From the NCBI RefSeq assembly GCF_002849855.1, contig NZ_CP018617.1, forward strand, positions 310,001 through 374,000: a DNA stretch of 64,000 bases. Direction: 5' to 3'. This DNA is from Vibrio azureus (GTDB lineage: Bacteria; Pseudomonadota; Gammaproteobacteria; Enterobacterales; Vibrionaceae). Both the position numbers and the translations under genes were made by a program. Every line of letters starts with the position of its first letter. Within the stretch, counting starts at the first letter, position 1. Shown here one piece after another: positions 63,871-64,000 of this stretch. The notes under the pieces are model-generated. The model saw nothing but the letters and a program-made list of their open reading frames with translations, did no database searches and was not told where the DNA came from.

Positions 63871-64000
63871 ATGAAATTAAAAACTCTAGCAGTAGCAGTG
63901 GCTCTAACAGCAGCTGGCTCACAAGCATTCGCAACAGAACTATACAGCCAAAATGGCGGCACTCTAGAAATGGGCGGCCGTGCTGAAGCGCGTCTATCTA
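63871..64000 (+). CDS. Outer-membrane porin (5' part only)
   Basis: 43 codons to the window edge. Signal peptide KLKTLAVAVALTAAGSQAFA, then ELYSQNGGTLEMGGRAEARL, the first strand of a Gram-negative general porin. An in-frame ATG at 63859 could extend it by four residues. About 480 bp of untranslated or intergenic DNA with a CRP-like site precedes it. Exact porin type (OmpU, OmpL or other) cannot be decided from this part. Confidence 0.8.
   Translation, partial: MKLKTLAVAVALTAAGSQAFATELYSQNGGTLEMGGRAEARLS

Overview
The window looks like chromosomal DNA from a Vibrio or close relative (gammaproteobacterium, moderately AT-rich). The basis is the style of the proteins (a YjfL/YjfM/YjfC set, a Lon-type protease, an MscS channel and a general porin) and a family of short palindromic repeats between genes that I associate with Vibrio genomes. 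The species was not determined, and no searches were run. Region 1 (1-2.9 kb): an NAD salvage divergon. A Nudix-type, NrtR-like regulator, cut by the window edge, faces a PRPP synthetase (prs-type) and a nicotinamide phosphoribosyltransferase (nadV). Two matching GTGTC-N5-GACAC operators lie between them. A nicotinamide riboside transporter (pnuC) lies further on at 16.9 kb. Region 2 (3-18.9 kb): a patchwork of accessory genes and decaying genes. Intact genes include a Sel1-repeat protein, an alpha/beta hydrolase, a DUF6624-type exported protein, an RlaP-type nucleotidyltransferase, an unusual DUF805 + FAD oxidoreductase + methyltransferase fusion with a partner gene, a Rid-family protein, a GNAT acetyltransferase and several small membrane or periplasmic proteins. 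Broken genes include a two-lesion membrane-protein pseudogene, a frameshifted DUF2798 gene, a LysR remnant and an IS3-family remnant. Region 3 (19-51 kb): the unusual part. Two inverted copies of a repeat of about 200 bp flank it. It starts with an AraC-type regulator whose frame is interrupted at a C5-T5-A7 tract containing a canonical -1 slippery heptamer. Next comes a NusG/RfaH-family antiterminator paralog, and then a same-strand array of about 29 kb that ends at a strong terminator at 50.9 kb. The array encodes very large proteins without export signals: an 838-aa helical protein, a 1507-aa DUF6603-type protein, and 786-aa and 1346-aa proteins. It also encodes a protein with a phage tail-collar C-terminus, a coiled-coil protein ending in a chitin-binding CBM5/12 domain, an outer-membrane barrel, a trypsin-like protease, a Big2/DUF1566 lipoprotein, a second DUF1566 protein, a LysM-GH19 endolysin and a 3-TM holin. 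There are no capsid, terminase, sheath, integrase or replication genes. My reading is a cytoplasmically made giant assembly or adhesin/toxin-like complex, controlled by antitermination and possibly released by a phage-type holin/endolysin pair (type-10-secretion-like). This is a hypothesis. Region 4 (51.7-64 kb): mostly ordinary genes: yjfL-yjfM-yjfC, an AEC-family permease, a beta-lactamase-fold hydrolase, an MscS channel, a subtilisin-like protease, a Lon-family protease and the start of a porin gene with a CRP-like site upstream.
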